DNA of 41,465 bases from Acidobacteriaceae bacterium (GCA_025355505.1 JANXZM010000088.1:1-41465); one strand, 5' to 3'. Counted from the stretch's first letter, positions 1 to 8,624 are shown. Program-made: numbers and translations. The notes: generated by a model not told the origin, from the letters alone.

Positions 1-86
1 CCGACTTTCCCTGTCCGCTTGGAAATCCCGCACAACCCGCGGGATTCCCACTTTCCCACAGCCCCGACGGCGGCTGGTTATTAACC

Positions 87-136
87 AAAACCGGACATGT
101 CACGTGCTACAAAAACCGGACATTTTAACTTGCTAC
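87..136. repeat. Two tandem IS-end-like repeats
   Basis: Two adjacent related units share AAAACCGGACAT followed, after a variable stretch, by TGCTAC (87-110 and 112-136). Repeated terminal motifs of this kind are typical of insertion sequence ends, for example IS21-like elements. To the left (1-81) there is an open plus-strand frame that ends in TAA at 80-82; it could be the tail of an element gene, but I do not recognise it. It also contains a hairpin with CCCGC/GCGGG arms (about 30-46) that could terminate pyrC transcription coming from the right. The IS assignment is an inference. Confidence 0.35.
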
Positions 137-143
137 CGACAAC

Positions 144-1448
144 TCACCCTGCATACACTATCCGTCCTCCAACAATGGTCGCCACTACTTTCCCCGTTAG
201 CTGCCATCCATCGAAGGGCGTGTTCTTCGATTTCGAGCAAGATTTGGCGGCGTCGAAGGTCCACTTCCTCTTCGGATCGAAAACGGTAACGTCGGCGACG
301 GAGCCGCGGACAAGGGAACCGCGGCCGCGAAGATCGAAACAGCGAGCCGGACCGGCGGTGAAGAGTTCGACGACGCGGGCCAGCGGGATGTGCTTCTCGC
401 GATGCAGCCTGGTGATCGCGAGCGCGAACGCAGTTTCCAGTCCGGTGATGCCGAACGCGGCGCGCTCGAATTCCATCTCTTTTTCGTGGGCGGCGTGGGG
501 AGCGTGATCGGTGGCGATGGCGTCCACCGTACCGTCCGCGAGCGCAGCCAGGATGGCCTCGATATCGGAAGCCGAGCGCAGCGGGGGACTCATCTTGTAA
601 TTGCTGTCGTAGTCACGCATGTCTTCGTCGGTCAGCGTGAAATGGTGCGGCGTAACTTCAAAAGTGACACGCGCTTTCGCGCGCTTGCCGCGGCGCACAC
701 TCTTCAGCGCGTCCGCCGTGGAAAGATGCGCAACGTGCAGGCGGGCATTCGGAATGTGCATGGCAAGCTGCACGTCGCGCTCCACGATCGACGCCTCGGC
801 AGCCGCCGTCATGCCACGCAGCCCGAGACGGAACGATCGTGCCCCCGCGTGCATGGAGCAATTCTCCGTCATCCGGGTGTCTTCCGCATGTTGCACGACG
901 GGGAGATTCAGTTCGCCCGCCAGAACCAGGGCCTCGCGCATAATGTCGTCATCGAGGATGGGCTTGCCATCGTCGGTGACCGCGATGGCTCCAGCCGTGT
1001 GTAGCGCGCGGAAGTCGGTGAGCGTGACGCCCTTGCTCGCTCGCGTCGCGGCGGCGATGCCAAACACATTGACGACCGCGCCGCGTTCGGGCTGGCGAAG
1101 CCACTCGATCCACTCCACCGAATCGACGATCGGCACCGTGTTGGGCATGGTGCAAACAGAAGTGAAGCCGCCAGCAGCGGCAGCGGCCGTGCCCGTCGCG
1201 ATCGTCTCTTTGTGCGTCTGGCCAGGCTCGCGCAGGTGCACGTGCAGATCGATGAAGCCGGGCGCAACGATGAGTCCGCGAGCATCGAATTTCTCGTCCG
1301 CCGCACCCTTGATCTTGTTGGGAGCAGCCACTTCGGCGACGCGGCCATTTTTCAGCAGCACGTCCATGGGCGCGTCGATGCGCGCCGCCGGGTCGATGAG
1401 GTGGCCGCCTTTGATTAGCAGGCTTCGATTTGTTTGTCCGCTTGTCAT
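144..1448 (-). CDS. pyrC: Dihydroorotase (class I)
   Basis: Zinc amidohydrolase that cyclises carbamoyl-aspartate to dihydroorotate, the third step of de novo UMP synthesis, in the cytoplasm. The 434-residue protein has the DLHVHLREPG metal-binding motif about 67 residues in and the C-terminal ATDHAPH motif, both characteristic of bacterial class I dihydroorotases, and it is of normal length. Its ATG overlaps the pyrB stop in an ATGA arrangement (bases 1445-1448), so translation is probably coupled. It is the last gene of a pyrR-pyrB-pyrC operon. Class I enzymes often work in a complex with PyrB, which fits the adjacency. Identity is secure. Confidence 0.96.
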   Translation of the reverse strand: MTSGQTNRSLLIKGGHLIDPAARIDAPMDVLLKNGRVAEVAAPNKIKGAADEKFDARGLIVAPGFIDLHVHLREPGQTHKETIATGTAAAAAGGFTSVCTMPNTVPIVDSVEWIEWLRQPERGAVVNVFGIAAATRASKGVTLTDFRALHTAGAIAVTDDGKPILDDDIMREALVLAGELNLPVVQHAEDTRMTENCSMHAGARSFRLGLRGMTAAAEASIVERDVQLAMHIPNARLHVAHLSTADALKSVRRGKRAKARVTFEVTPHHFTLTDEDMRDYDSNYKMSPPLRSASDIEAILAALADGTVDAIATDHAPHAAHEKEMEFERAAFGITGLETAFALAITRLHREKHIPLARVVELFTAGPARCFDLRGRGSLVRGSVADVTVFDPKRKWTFDAAKSCSKSKNTPFDGWQLTGKVVATIVGGRIVYAG

Positions 1449-2356
1449 CGCATCTTTCCCATCGCCCTAGCCAGGATCGCCATCCGCATGGGCACGCCGT
1501 TGCGCACTTCCTCCAGGATGCGCGCCTGAGCGCCATCGGCAACTTCGCTGGTCAACTCGAGACCGCGAATGATCGGGCCGGGATGCATCACGATGGCATC
1601 CTTCTTCGCCATCTTCAAACGCGCCGGAGTCATCTGGTAACGCGCGATATATCCCGCGAGATCGATCTTCAATCCGGAAAAGCGCTCTTTCTGCACGCGC
1701 AGCAGCATGACCACGTCGGTGCCGCGCAAGGCGTCTTCGATATGGCGCGTAACGCGCACGCCGGGCGCGAGGGTCGTTGCGATGTCGGGCGCCAGTTCCG
1801 GCGGACCGCAGAGAATAATCTTCACGCCGAATTTACTTAGCAGGTGGCACGCCGACCGCGCCACGCGACTGTGAAAGATGTCGCCCACAATCGCGACCTG
1901 CAAACCTTTGAAAGTCTTCTTGTTGCGCAAAATCGTGTACCCATCGAGCAGCGCCTGCGAGGGATGTTCGTGCAGTCCATCTCCGGCGTTAATCACGGGC
2001 ACGTCGAGGTGCTGGGCCATCAGGTAGGGCGCACCGGCGTTGGGGTGGCGGATTACGATGATGTCGGCGCCCACCGCGCGCACCGTGTATCCCGTGTCCA
2101 GCAGCGATTCGCCCTTCTCGATACTCGATCCGGCGGATTGGATAAGGACAGTGTGCGCGCCCAGCGATTTGGCCGCGATTTCAAACGAGCTCCGCGTGCG
2201 GGTGGAAGCCTCGTAAAAAAGAAGCAGCACCCGCTTGCCCTTGAGCAGTGGCCGCGGCTTCTCCAGATTCATGCGCCGGGCAAACTTCAAAAGTTTCAGG
2301 ATCTCGGCTGCTTCCATGTGCTCGATACCGAGCAGGGAACCACGCGCTGGATTCAT
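1445..2356 (-). CDS. pyrB: Aspartate carbamoyltransferase catalytic subunit
   Basis: Transfers the carbamoyl group from carbamoyl phosphate to aspartate, the committed step of pyrimidine synthesis. The 303-residue protein has the carbamoyl-phosphate motif ASTRTRSSFE around residue 50, the HEHPSQALLDGYT motif around residue 130 and the C-terminal HPGPIIRG motif, all expected for the PyrB family, at normal length. No regulatory pyrI subunit is present nearby, as usual outside enterobacteria. It lies 21 bp after pyrR and overlaps pyrC by 4 bp, so the three genes form one transcription unit. Identity is secure. Confidence 0.96.
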   Translation of the reverse strand: MNPARGSLLGIEHMEAAEILKLLKFARRMNLEKPRPLLKGKRVLLLFYEASTRTRSSFEIAAKSLGAHTVLIQSAGSSIEKGESLLDTGYTVRAVGADIIVIRHPNAGAPYLMAQHLDVPVINAGDGLHEHPSQALLDGYTILRNKKTFKGLQVAIVGDIFHSRVARSACHLLSKFGVKIILCGPPELAPDIATTLAPGVRVTRHIEDALRGTDVVMLLRVQKERFSGLKIDLAGYIARYQMTPARLKMAKKDAIVMHPGPIIRGLELTSEVADGAQARILEEVRNGVPMRMAILARAMGKMR

Positions 2357-2377
2357 AGGTGTCTAAGCGATCGCCGT

Positions 2378-2950
2378 CTACTGCTTTTCCATCAGCAGGA
2401 CTTTCTCCGCGTCATCGACCTCGCGAAGTTTGACTTCAATAATCTGGTTTTCCGTCGTCTGCACCGTTCGTCCAACGAAGGCGGCCTCAATCGGCAGCTC
2501 GCGATGGCCGCGATCGATCAATACGCACAACTGCAAGCGCCGGGGACGGCCCCAGCGAAACAGCGCGTCCATCGCGGCACGGGTGGTGCGGCCGGTATAG
2601 AGCACGTCGTCAACCAGCACCACCGACTTACCGGTAATCGGAATTTCCAGTTCGGTTTTATGCACCACCGGCTTGGAGTCGAGGGTGGAAAGATCGTCGC
2701 GATAGAGGGTAATGTCGAGCGTGCCGAGCAGCACCGGTTTCTTTTCAATGCGCTGAATAATTTTTGCCAGCCGCTCCGCCAGCGGAACCCCACGACGCCG
2801 GATGCCGACCAAAGCCAGATCTTCGACGCCATTATTTTTCTCGAGAATCTCATGCGCCAGCCGGATCAAGGTGCGCTCCACCTCGGACGCCGACATGAGC
2901 TGCGCTTTCTGATGGATCTCGACGGGACGACCTGGCACGCGTGAATTCAT
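2378..2950 (-). CDS. pyrR: Bifunctional PyrR: pyr operon regulator / uracil phosphoribosyltransferase
   Basis: PyrR family protein, 190 residues, with the PRPP-binding loop [20 protein letters not shown]. In many bacteria PyrR binds the pyr mRNA leader in response to UMP and also has weak uracil phosphoribosyltransferase activity. The frame stays open upstream to 3178, but the upstream 76 residues do not resemble the family. The ATG at 2950, giving [14 protein letters not shown], matches the usual PyrR length, so I chose it. It is first in the pyrR-pyrB-pyrC operon. I cannot identify a definite anti-antiterminator leader in the roughly 270 bp upstream. Confidence 0.93.
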   Translation of the reverse strand: MNSRVPGRPVEIHQKAQLMSASEVERTLIRLAHEILEKNNGVEDLALVGIRRRGVPLAERLAKIIQRIEKKPVLLGTLDITLYRDDLSTLDSKPVVHKTELEIPITGKSVVLVDDVLYTGRTTRAAMDALFRWGRPRRLQLCVLIDRGHRELPIEAAFVGRTVQTTENQIIEVKLREVDDAEKVLLMEKQ

Positions 2951-3198
2951 AAACGCTGCATCATACGCGTGCGGAAAGATGAGAGCAAGGGCGGGTCCGA
3001 AACCGCGGTGAATACGGGAAGCAATTGAACTGACTGAATTTACAGGATTTATAAATGGCTTGCAACAAATAGGGGTAGGGCGTAGTCTATTGAAAGGATG
3101 GGTAAATCCTGGAACAACCGCGACGCCCTTAACTGGGTATCGTAAGCGCGCTGTAAGCGCGTCGGACTCAGGGGCCATCCAAATTATAGATCATCCCG

Positions 3199-3225
3199 AA
3201 AGCTCCTGTTTGGAGCTTTTTGTTT
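3199..3225 (+). terminator. Rho-independent terminator-like hairpin
   Basis: AAAGCTCC, a short loop and GGAGCTTT form a near-perfect stem followed by a T-rich run (TTTTTG, then TTTTT). It sits just upstream of the DUF3800 start. No recognisable plus-strand gene precedes it, so it may end a short non-coding transcript from the 2951-3198 gap, or be part of the mobile context that brought in the DUF3800 gene. Confidence 0.6.
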
Positions 3226-3234
3226 TTGGCGCCC

Positions 3235-3900
3235 GTGAGTTCAATAATCTACGTAGACGAGAGTGGCGACCTTGGATGGTCTTTCGGCGCTCCGTATCGA
3301 CTAGGCGGCTCAAGTCGCTACCTCACGGTGGCCGTTGTTTGTGTCCCATCTTCCAAGAAGCACATCCCAAAGCGTGTTATTAGAAACCTCTACACAAAAT
3401 TTAAGTGGCCGACTGGTGTTGAGAAGAAGTGGAAAGACATGGGGCCGACGGAGAGAGCTGCCTTTGCGACCGCTGCACAAAAGATGTGCGACGACCATCC
3501 TGACATTCACCTGCACGCGATTACCGTCAAGAAGGAGCGAGTCGAGGAACACGTTAGGGCGGACGAGAACAAACTCTATAACTACATGATTCGTCTTTGC
3601 GTTCTCGACTGCATGGCAACACAGGATGCGGTGACCATGATCCCCGATCCGCGTTCCATGAAAGTTGAGAGCGGAAGAAGCCTCCACGACTATTTGCAGA
3701 TCGAGCTTTGGTTTACACGCCACGTCAAGACCAAGCTGTCCACCTGTCCCATGGACAGTAAAAGCTGCAAAGGAATTCAATTTGCAGATATGCTTGCGGG
3801 TCTCGTTCAGCAACGATTCGAAGATAGGTATTTTGAGCACATTCGAATTTGTATTAGACGATTGAAATTAAAGAAGCTATTTTTTGGTGACGGCAACTAG
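3235..3900 (+). CDS. DUF3800 domain protein
   Basis: The 221-residue protein begins MSSIIYVDESGDLG, the hallmark N-terminus of DUF3800 proteins, and carries the matching C-terminal motif FADMLAGLVQQRFE. Acidic residues in both motifs are thought to form a metal-dependent, RNase H-like centre, but the family's function is not established. Members often lie as single genes in variable or defence-associated regions. I prefer the GTG at 3235 because it places the conserved strand directly at the N-terminus; a TTG at 3220 would add five residues but lies in the tract after the hairpin. Its codon use is less GC-biased than that of its neighbours, suggesting acquisition. It stands alone between two opposing operons. 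Confidence 0.8.
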   Translation: MSSIIYVDESGDLGWSFGAPYRLGGSSRYLTVAVVCVPSSKKHIPKRVIRNLYTKFKWPTGVEKKWKDMGPTERAAFATAAQKMCDDHPDIHLHAITVKKERVEEHVRADENKLYNYMIRLCVLDCMATQDAVTMIPDPRSMKVESGRSLHDYLQIELWFTRHVKTKLSTCPMDSKSCKGIQFADMLAGLVQQRFEDRYFEHIRICIRRLKLKKLFFGDGN

Positions 3901-3972
3901 AGTGCGGATCATTTGATAGGTGGATTCAAAATGCACCACCATCCCGGAAACCACCGCCGCTAGTGACTGAAA

Positions 3973-4698
3973 TTACCCGCGTGGGTTGCGGGGCCGCAGG
4001 AACAGCGAGGCCACCGCCCCGCCAACTGAGGCGAGGACCACCGTAACAATCATCCCAAAAAAGAAGGTGAGCGCCAGCCCTGCCGGCGTGAACAAGTTGT
4101 GGATGCTGGCTTGAATGTCAGGGTCCGCCGTGTTGGCTCCAAACCTTTGAGCAACTTTCAAGATGGCATCGGTGTATTCCTGCTGAGCATGAAAGACAAA
4201 GATGCGGATCGTGATCAACAGAGCGTTGATGGCGAAGGCGACCACTCCCGCTGCTCCCCCGAGACGCGACCCGAGAGCGGCAGGAAGTGCAGATCCATTT
4301 TCGCGACGGTAGAAAAAGACGGCCACGGCTCCGGTCAGCACGATGCCGAGGAATGGGATCATGCCGATGAAAACGCCGAGCACTCCGGCCTTGAGCGCGG
4401 CTCGAACGGCAATGCCCCTGTCCATCGTGCTTCCGGACGCGGCTTGCCGCGTCTGAGACCAGGCAAGCCTCGTCTCCGCGGGAATCTCCGGAGAGAACTC
4501 GTCCGGCGCGGAATTCAAGCCCGCGGCAATTCCAACCTCCGGAATCGCAACCTGCACGTGGATCTGAGGAGCGCGGCATTGCGGACAAAACGGCCGACCG
4601 TCCTCGACCGGGGTCCTACATTGTTGGCAGGGGTGCTCCACGTCTTTGAAGCTAGCGCACAACGAACCGGAGAGCAAGGCATCGGGTGATCCGATCAT
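3973..4698 (-). CDS. Zinc-ribbon membrane protein, function unknown
   Basis: The 241-residue protein has a zinc ribbon (CQQC at residues 24-27 and CPQC at 38-41), a polar linker, and three hydrophobic segments at about residues 103-130, 147-172 and 208-233. Such short 'double-cysteine-pair plus transmembrane' proteins are common in Acidobacteriota and have no assigned role. The ATG at 4698 places the first residues inside a repeat cluster; a GTG at 4641, just before the first CxxC, is a plausible alternative. The linker DNA contains an 18-bp palindrome (4436-4453). It follows the lipoprotein gene on the same strand by 72 bp. Confidence 0.7.
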   Translation of the reverse strand: MIGSPDALLSGSLCASFKDVEHPCQQCRTPVEDGRPFCPQCRAPQIHVQVAIPEVGIAAGLNSAPDEFSPEIPAETRLAWSQTRQAASGSTMDRGIAVRAALKAGVLGVFIGMIPFLGIVLTGAVAVFFYRRENGSALPAALGSRLGGAAGVVAFAINALLITIRIFVFHAQQEYTDAILKVAQRFGANTADPDIQASIHNLFTPAGLALTFFFGMIVTVVLASVGGAVASLFLRPRNPRG

Positions 4699-4763
4699 CT
4701 GCCCATCGGGTCATCTTAACCCTGCCGGCACTTCCGATCACCCGATGGCCAGATCACCCGATC
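4680..4763. repeat. Cluster of four 12-bp GATCACCCGATG-type repeats, two in each orientation
   Basis: Copies: CATCGGGTGATC (4680-4691), CATCGGGTCATC (4704-4715), GATCACCCGATG (4736-4747) and GATCACCCGATC (4752-4763). The first two are reverse complements of the last two, so the region can fold into competing hairpins in the spacer between the lipoprotein and zinc-ribbon genes, reaching into the first codons of the latter. This may be a palindromic intergenic repeat or an attenuator of downstream expression. Confidence 0.7.
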
Positions 4764-4770
4764 TCTTCGA

Positions 4771-5388
4771 TCAGATCGTCTCGTCCTTGCCGGTGTGCAT
4801 GCGCACATAAACCAGCGCAAAGCGAGTTCCATGGCTGTTGGGCTTCACTTCGACGATGTGCTGGTTGCCCTCGGTTCCAACCTTTAACTCCACCGAGTCT
4901 CCGTTGCCGTTATTCCCACACGAGACGGGCTTCGAGCCTTCGTCCTTGCCGGGTGAGGATTCCACGTGACCGCCGCTCCAGTCGCCATGGCACTGGATGG
5001 GCTTGCCATATTTCTGCAGCTCTTTGTCGTAGTAGGCGATGACCTTGTCGGCAGCGTCGTCGGAGATGAACTCCGCGGCCACCACCTTCAACGAGAATCC
5101 CGGAATCAAAAGGTTTACATTGGCGCTCTTCTTGTCATCACTATTGTCTTTCGGAGCGGGCTTAGCGCCGGGATAGACCGTCAGTCCAGCGTCGCGGATA
5201 TCGGCTCGCTCGCTGACGTGCAAATCGCCCACGGGAGACTTGATGTCAACGTGGGTCTCGCCATCCTTGCTATTGTGCTTGTCGTTCGCATTGATGCTGC
5301 AAGCGGGAAGAACGCAGAGAACGGCAAACAACGCACCCAGGGAAATTTTTGCGCTAACTCTACGGCTGAACGTTTTACTGTTGAACAT
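4771..5388 (-). CDS. Putative lipoprotein, function unknown
   Basis: The 205-residue protein starts with a basic N-terminus and hydrophobic core ending in the lipobox VLPAC (Cys at about residue 29), so it is predicted to be exported and lipid-anchored. The mature part is rich in Asp, Lys and Ser. It contains a stretch resembling acidobacterial proteins that sense or bind at the envelope (VYPGAKP, then FISDDAADKVIAYYDKEL), but I cannot assign a function. Its ATG lies 14 bp inside the end of the upstream GH3 gene, so the two are translated from one mRNA, suggesting a cell-envelope role linked to peptidoglycan or sugar turnover. Confidence 0.7.
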   Translation of the reverse strand: MFNSKTFSRRVSAKISLGALFAVLCVLPACSINANDKHNSKDGETHVDIKSPVGDLHVSERADIRDAGLTVYPGAKPAPKDNSDDKKSANVNLLIPGFSLKVVAAEFISDDAADKVIAYYDKELQKYGKPIQCHGDWSGGHVESSPGKDEGSKPVSCGNNGNGDSVELKVGTEGNQHIVEVKPNSHGTRFALVYVRMHTGKDETI

Positions 5389-7294
5389 GGAAGGAACCTC
5401 CTGAGCTTGGCTGGGCGGGACGTTCGAGACCCTCGCCTCGGGATGCGATGCCCGGAATGGTAACGGGCAGATGCCCGCCGATCGGGATCTCGCCGAAGAT
5501 CGCCTTCACGGCTGCTGTTTCCGAAACGGTTGCATTGGAGAACGCGCACACATAATTTTGGATCGCGGGGAAATCCTGCACCACATAGGGATTGCCCATG
5601 GCAAGTACGACGGTGCGATCGGCGGCGCGATCGAGGATCGCGTTAAGCAACGACCCTGTGGCATTGTCCATGGCGACCGTATTCTTCAAACCTCCGCCGG
5701 CAGCACGCATGGCCTTGCCCGCGGTGGGCACGACGTAGACGGCGGCGATCACGTGCTCCGCCGCTTCCACCGCTTCGACCACGTCCGGCTTCATGCCGGC
5801 GGCCGAACGCGCATCGACGTAGATCACGCGGGCGTCCGGCACTCGGGTTAGAATTTGGCGTTCGAGCATACGTCCGGAGTCGGTGCGCAGGTCGTCGGAA
5901 AAAATCACCGCTACCAGACGGTTGCTCACCTCGGTCAATGATTGATACGGAAGCGCGACCTCGGGAGTTCCAAGAGAAGTTCCAAAAGACTGCAGCGGGA
6001 TGACTCTACCGTTGTCGCGGATAAGGGTGATCGCTTCGTCGGCAATGCGTTGGCCGACGGCCAGATTCTCCGGCTTCGCAATCTCGATGGAAAGTCGACC
6101 TGGGTCCACCAGCCGCGCCTTGTTCAACCCGAGAGAAGCCTTTAGTTCCAGAATTTTGCGCACGGATTGATCGAGCCGCGAGCGGCTGATTTCGCCACTT
6201 TGCACCGCTTGCAGCACCGAGCGATAGCTAGCGTCGAGATTGGCGGGAATAATCAGCATGTCATTGCCCGCCTTGAAGGATTCGACCGCTGCCCGGCCGA
6301 TATCCTTGGCGTAGAGCCGCGTCAACCCCGCCATGTCGAGGGCGTCGGTTACCACGATCCCTCTGAATCCCATGTCTTCTTTGAGCAGTCCGGTCACAAT
6401 CGCCTTGGAAGTTGTGGCCACCCGGTTGGGCTCGGGATCGAGAGCGGGAACGGTTACGTGCGCTACCATCACGGCATCGACGCCTGCCGCGATCGCGCGC
6501 CGGAACGGCTGGAGTTCAACCGCATCGAGGCGCGCGCGGTCGCCCGTGACGTGAGCGAGTCCGAGATGAGAGTCGGCAGCAGTGTCGCCGTGTCCGGGAA
6601 AATGTTTGGCCGTAGTCAGCATGCCGCCTTCGTGAGCGCCGCGGATGTACGCCGCAACGAAATCGCCCACCTGCTTCGGGTCCTCTCCGAACGAGCGCGT
6701 ATTGATGATGGGATTCGCAGGGTTGGAATTCACGTCCGCATCGGGAAAGAAATTCCAATGTACCCCGACGGCCCTCGCCTCCAGCGCGGTGATGCGTCCA
6801 AAAGCTTCGGCATTTTCCATTTTGCCGGTAGCTCCAAAGGCCATGGCATGGGGAAAGACCGTCGTTCCATTGAGGCGCATGGCCACGCCTCGCTCGAAGT
6901 CTGCCGCGACAATGAGCGGCAGCTTGGATGATCTTTGCAGCCGGTTGAGCAGGTCGGCGGCAACATAAGGCTGGCTCTTGAGCAGGACGGGGCCATCCAC
7001 CGGCACGCTCATCACCAGCGCTCCAATGTGATATCTGCGGATGTTGTCGCGCAGTTGAATAAAGATGGGGTCGGCGTCATTCAGGAATTGCACTCTCACC
7101 CAGATCGCGAAGAGTTGACCGACTTTATGTTCGGACGACATCTTGCGCATCGTCTTGTCGACCCACTTCTGGCCCGCTTTGTCGGCATGGATAAGACCAG
7201 GCTGCAGAAAGCGGTCTCTGTTCTTGTCGTTGTCTTTAGCAAAGCAGAGCGACGCGGCTAGCAGCAGCGTAGTCAGCAGAAGATGTTGGAGCAT
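5375..7294 (-). CDS. Glycoside hydrolase family 3 protein (beta-N-acetylhexosaminidase / NagZ-like), exported
   Basis: The 639-residue protein has a signal peptide (MLQHLLLTTLLLAASLCFA), then a GH3 N-terminal TIM barrel with the family motifs ADFERGV, KHFPGHGDT (about 40% along) and GFRGIVVTDALDM, which carries the catalytic Asp, then a C-terminal alpha/beta-sandwich domain. The KHFPGHGDT motif, which supplies the general acid/base His, is typical of NagZ-like GlcNAc-cleaving members; a beta-glucosidase is less likely. The frame is open upstream to 7630, but that stretch overlaps miaA antisense-free on the same strand and lacks family similarity. The ATG at 7294 begins a clean signal peptide, so I chose it. 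It sits 70 bp after miaA. Confidence 0.88.
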   Translation of the reverse strand: MLQHLLLTTLLLAASLCFAKDNDKNRDRFLQPGLIHADKAGQKWVDKTMRKMSSEHKVGQLFAIWVRVQFLNDADPIFIQLRDNIRRYHIGALVMSVPVDGPVLLKSQPYVAADLLNRLQRSSKLPLIVAADFERGVAMRLNGTTVFPHAMAFGATGKMENAEAFGRITALEARAVGVHWNFFPDADVNSNPANPIINTRSFGEDPKQVGDFVAAYIRGAHEGGMLTTAKHFPGHGDTAADSHLGLAHVTGDRARLDAVELQPFRRAIAAGVDAVMVAHVTVPALDPEPNRVATTSKAIVTGLLKEDMGFRGIVVTDALDMAGLTRLYAKDIGRAAVESFKAGNDMLIIPANLDASYRSVLQAVQSGEISRSRLDQSVRKILELKASLGLNKARLVDPGRLSIEIAKPENLAVGQRIADEAITLIRDNGRVIPLQSFGTSLGTPEVALPYQSLTEVSNRLVAVIFSDDLRTDSGRMLERQILTRVPDARVIYVDARSAAGMKPDVVEAVEAAEHVIAAVYVVPTAGKAMRAAGGGLKNTVAMDNATGSLLNAILDRAADRTVVLAMGNPYVVQDFPAIQNYVCAFSNATVSETAAVKAIFGEIPIGGHLPVTIPGIASRGEGLERPAQPSSGGSFHVQQ

Positions 7295-7364
7295 GCCATC
7301 GACAATAGCAAAAACGGAGAGAAACGTCCTCGAAATGCGGGCCCGTGCTCGCTCACGAACTCTC

Positions 7365-8345
7365 TCAAACTTGGGGCTCGATCGTTGCAATGCTTTCCGC
7401 TTGGATGGCTTGGTCATCACCAAACCCGGCCAACCAATGCACCTCCGGTTCTCGCCGAAACCATGTGATCTGGCGCTTGGCATAGTTGCGATGCGCCTGC
7501 TGCGCCGCCGCGAGCGCTGTTTCCCGATCCACTTCGCCGCGCAAGAACTCCACCGCCTGCTTGTATCCCAACGACGCGAGCGGGCGGGCTTGCTCGCCAT
7601 ATTTTCCGAGAAGTCTTTGCGTCTCGCCAATCAGTCCTTGGTCAAACATCTTCGCGGCCCGCTGATTGATGCGCGCATAAAGAGCTTCGCGCTCCGGATT
7701 GAGTCCAAGACGCAGAATGCGAAAACCGTGCAGTGGTTCGCGTCCCTGCCGCCAAAGTTCGGTCATGGGCTGGCGTGAAGCGAGACACACTTCGATTGCG
7801 CGGATCACCTTGGGAACGTCATTGGCGTGAATGCGGTCCGCTGCCAAAGCGTCGAGCCGCCGCAAAATGCGATGCAAGTGCCCGGTTCCGTGTTTCTCCA
7901 CGCGGCCGCGCAGTTTGTTGCGCAGTTCTTCGGACCGCTGCGGGCCAGGGAAAAGCCCTTCAAGTAGAGCGCGCAGATAGAGCCCGGTTCCTCCGCTGAC
8001 GATGGGCAGGTGGCTTCGCTGCTCGCTCTCGCGCAAAACTATTTCACCCAGAACCTGTCGCGCCTGGCGCGCATATTCGCCCGCGGTAATGTCGGCAAGC
8101 GGATCGACGCAATCCACGAGGTGATGCGGAACTTCCGCGCGCTCCGCCGCACTGGGCTTGGCCGTGCCAATTTCAAATTCGCGGTACATCGCAACCGAGT
8201 CGCAGTTGACGATTTCTCCGCCGAAGCGCCGCGCAATTCCCAGTGCCAGCGCTGTCTTTCCGCTCGCCGTCGGACCAAGCACCACGACGACCAGCGGCTC
8301 GCGATCTAATTTCGGAAACCTCGGCGACTTCAGCGCGCGCTCCAA
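7365..8345 (-). CDS. miaA: tRNA dimethylallyltransferase
   Basis: Adds a dimethylallyl group to N6 of A37 in tRNAs reading UNN codons. The 326-residue protein has the P-loop GPTASGKTALAL near residue 25, the substrate motif NCDSVAMYREFEIGTAKP, HHLVDCVDP, and the GGTGLYLRALLEGLFPGP motif, all expected of MiaA at normal length. The start appears to be TTG at 8345, giving MERALKSPRF; it lies within the end of a small upstream gene (overlap 16 bp), so translation is probably coupled. A weak rare start behind an overlapping gene would keep expression modest. Confidence 0.95.
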   Translation of the reverse strand: MERALKSPRFPKLDREPLVVVVLGPTASGKTALALGIARRFGGEIVNCDSVAMYREFEIGTAKPSAAERAEVPHHLVDCVDPLADITAGEYARQARQVLGEIVLRESEQRSHLPIVSGGTGLYLRALLEGLFPGPQRSEELRNKLRGRVEKHGTGHLHRILRRLDALAADRIHANDVPKVIRAIEVCLASRQPMTELWRQGREPLHGFRILRLGLNPEREALYARINQRAAKMFDQGLIGETQRLLGKYGEQARPLASLGYKQAVEFLRGEVDRETALAAAQQAHRNYAKRQITWFRREPEVHWLAGFGDDQAIQAESIATIEPQV

Positions 8346-8506
8346 GGAATGTACCGCCAGTAGCGAATGATGGTGAGAACCAGCAGCAGAACCGCCATAA
8401 GAAGCAACCCTGTGGCTTCGGCGGCGTAGATGGAATGGCGGTGCCGATGCTTGTTGTCCCGATGCTCGTTGTCAGCTACCGGCTTTGGCGGAACGGGGGC
8501 GTTCAC
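8330..8506 (-). CDS. Small single-pass membrane protein (58 aa)
   Basis: From a GTG at 8506 the frame encodes a 58-residue peptide: a Pro/His/Arg/Asn-rich N-terminal third (about 27 residues with several His-Arg pairs), one hydrophobic helix (GLLLMAVLLLVLTIIRYW) and a short tail ending WSAR. The stop codon overlaps the miaA start by 16 bp, and a GAAAGG sequence lies about 14 bp upstream of the GTG. The clear charged-helix-charged layout and the tight coupling to miaA support a real gene, although I do not recognise a family. Confidence 0.6.
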   Translation of the reverse strand: MNAPVPPKPVADNEHRDNKHRHRHSIYAAEATGLLLMAVLLLVLTIIRYWRYIPWSAR

Positions 8507-8624
8507 GCCGCTATTGTAGCCCTTTCGTCGGTCGGTGATCGATGCTGGACTAACGACCGGCCCGCGATAACTGACTCCCGGCGAGGTTCGTGTTCCGGGC
8601 GGTGTAAACTACGGGCGCGCCGTC

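Noticed and set aside
2951-3178. N-terminal extension of pyrR
   Set aside because: Open frame, but the extra 76 residues show no family similarity, and the ATG at 2950 gives the normal PyrR length.
3096-3180. tRNA-like stretch with GGATGG/CCATCC ends of about 85 bases
   Set aside because: No T arm (GGTTCRANTCC), no anticodon stem of normal form and no CCA. At best an unknown structured RNA; not a tRNA.
7295-7630. N-terminal extension of the GH3 gene
   Set aside because: Runs through the end of miaA without similarity, whereas ATG 7294 directly starts a signal peptide.
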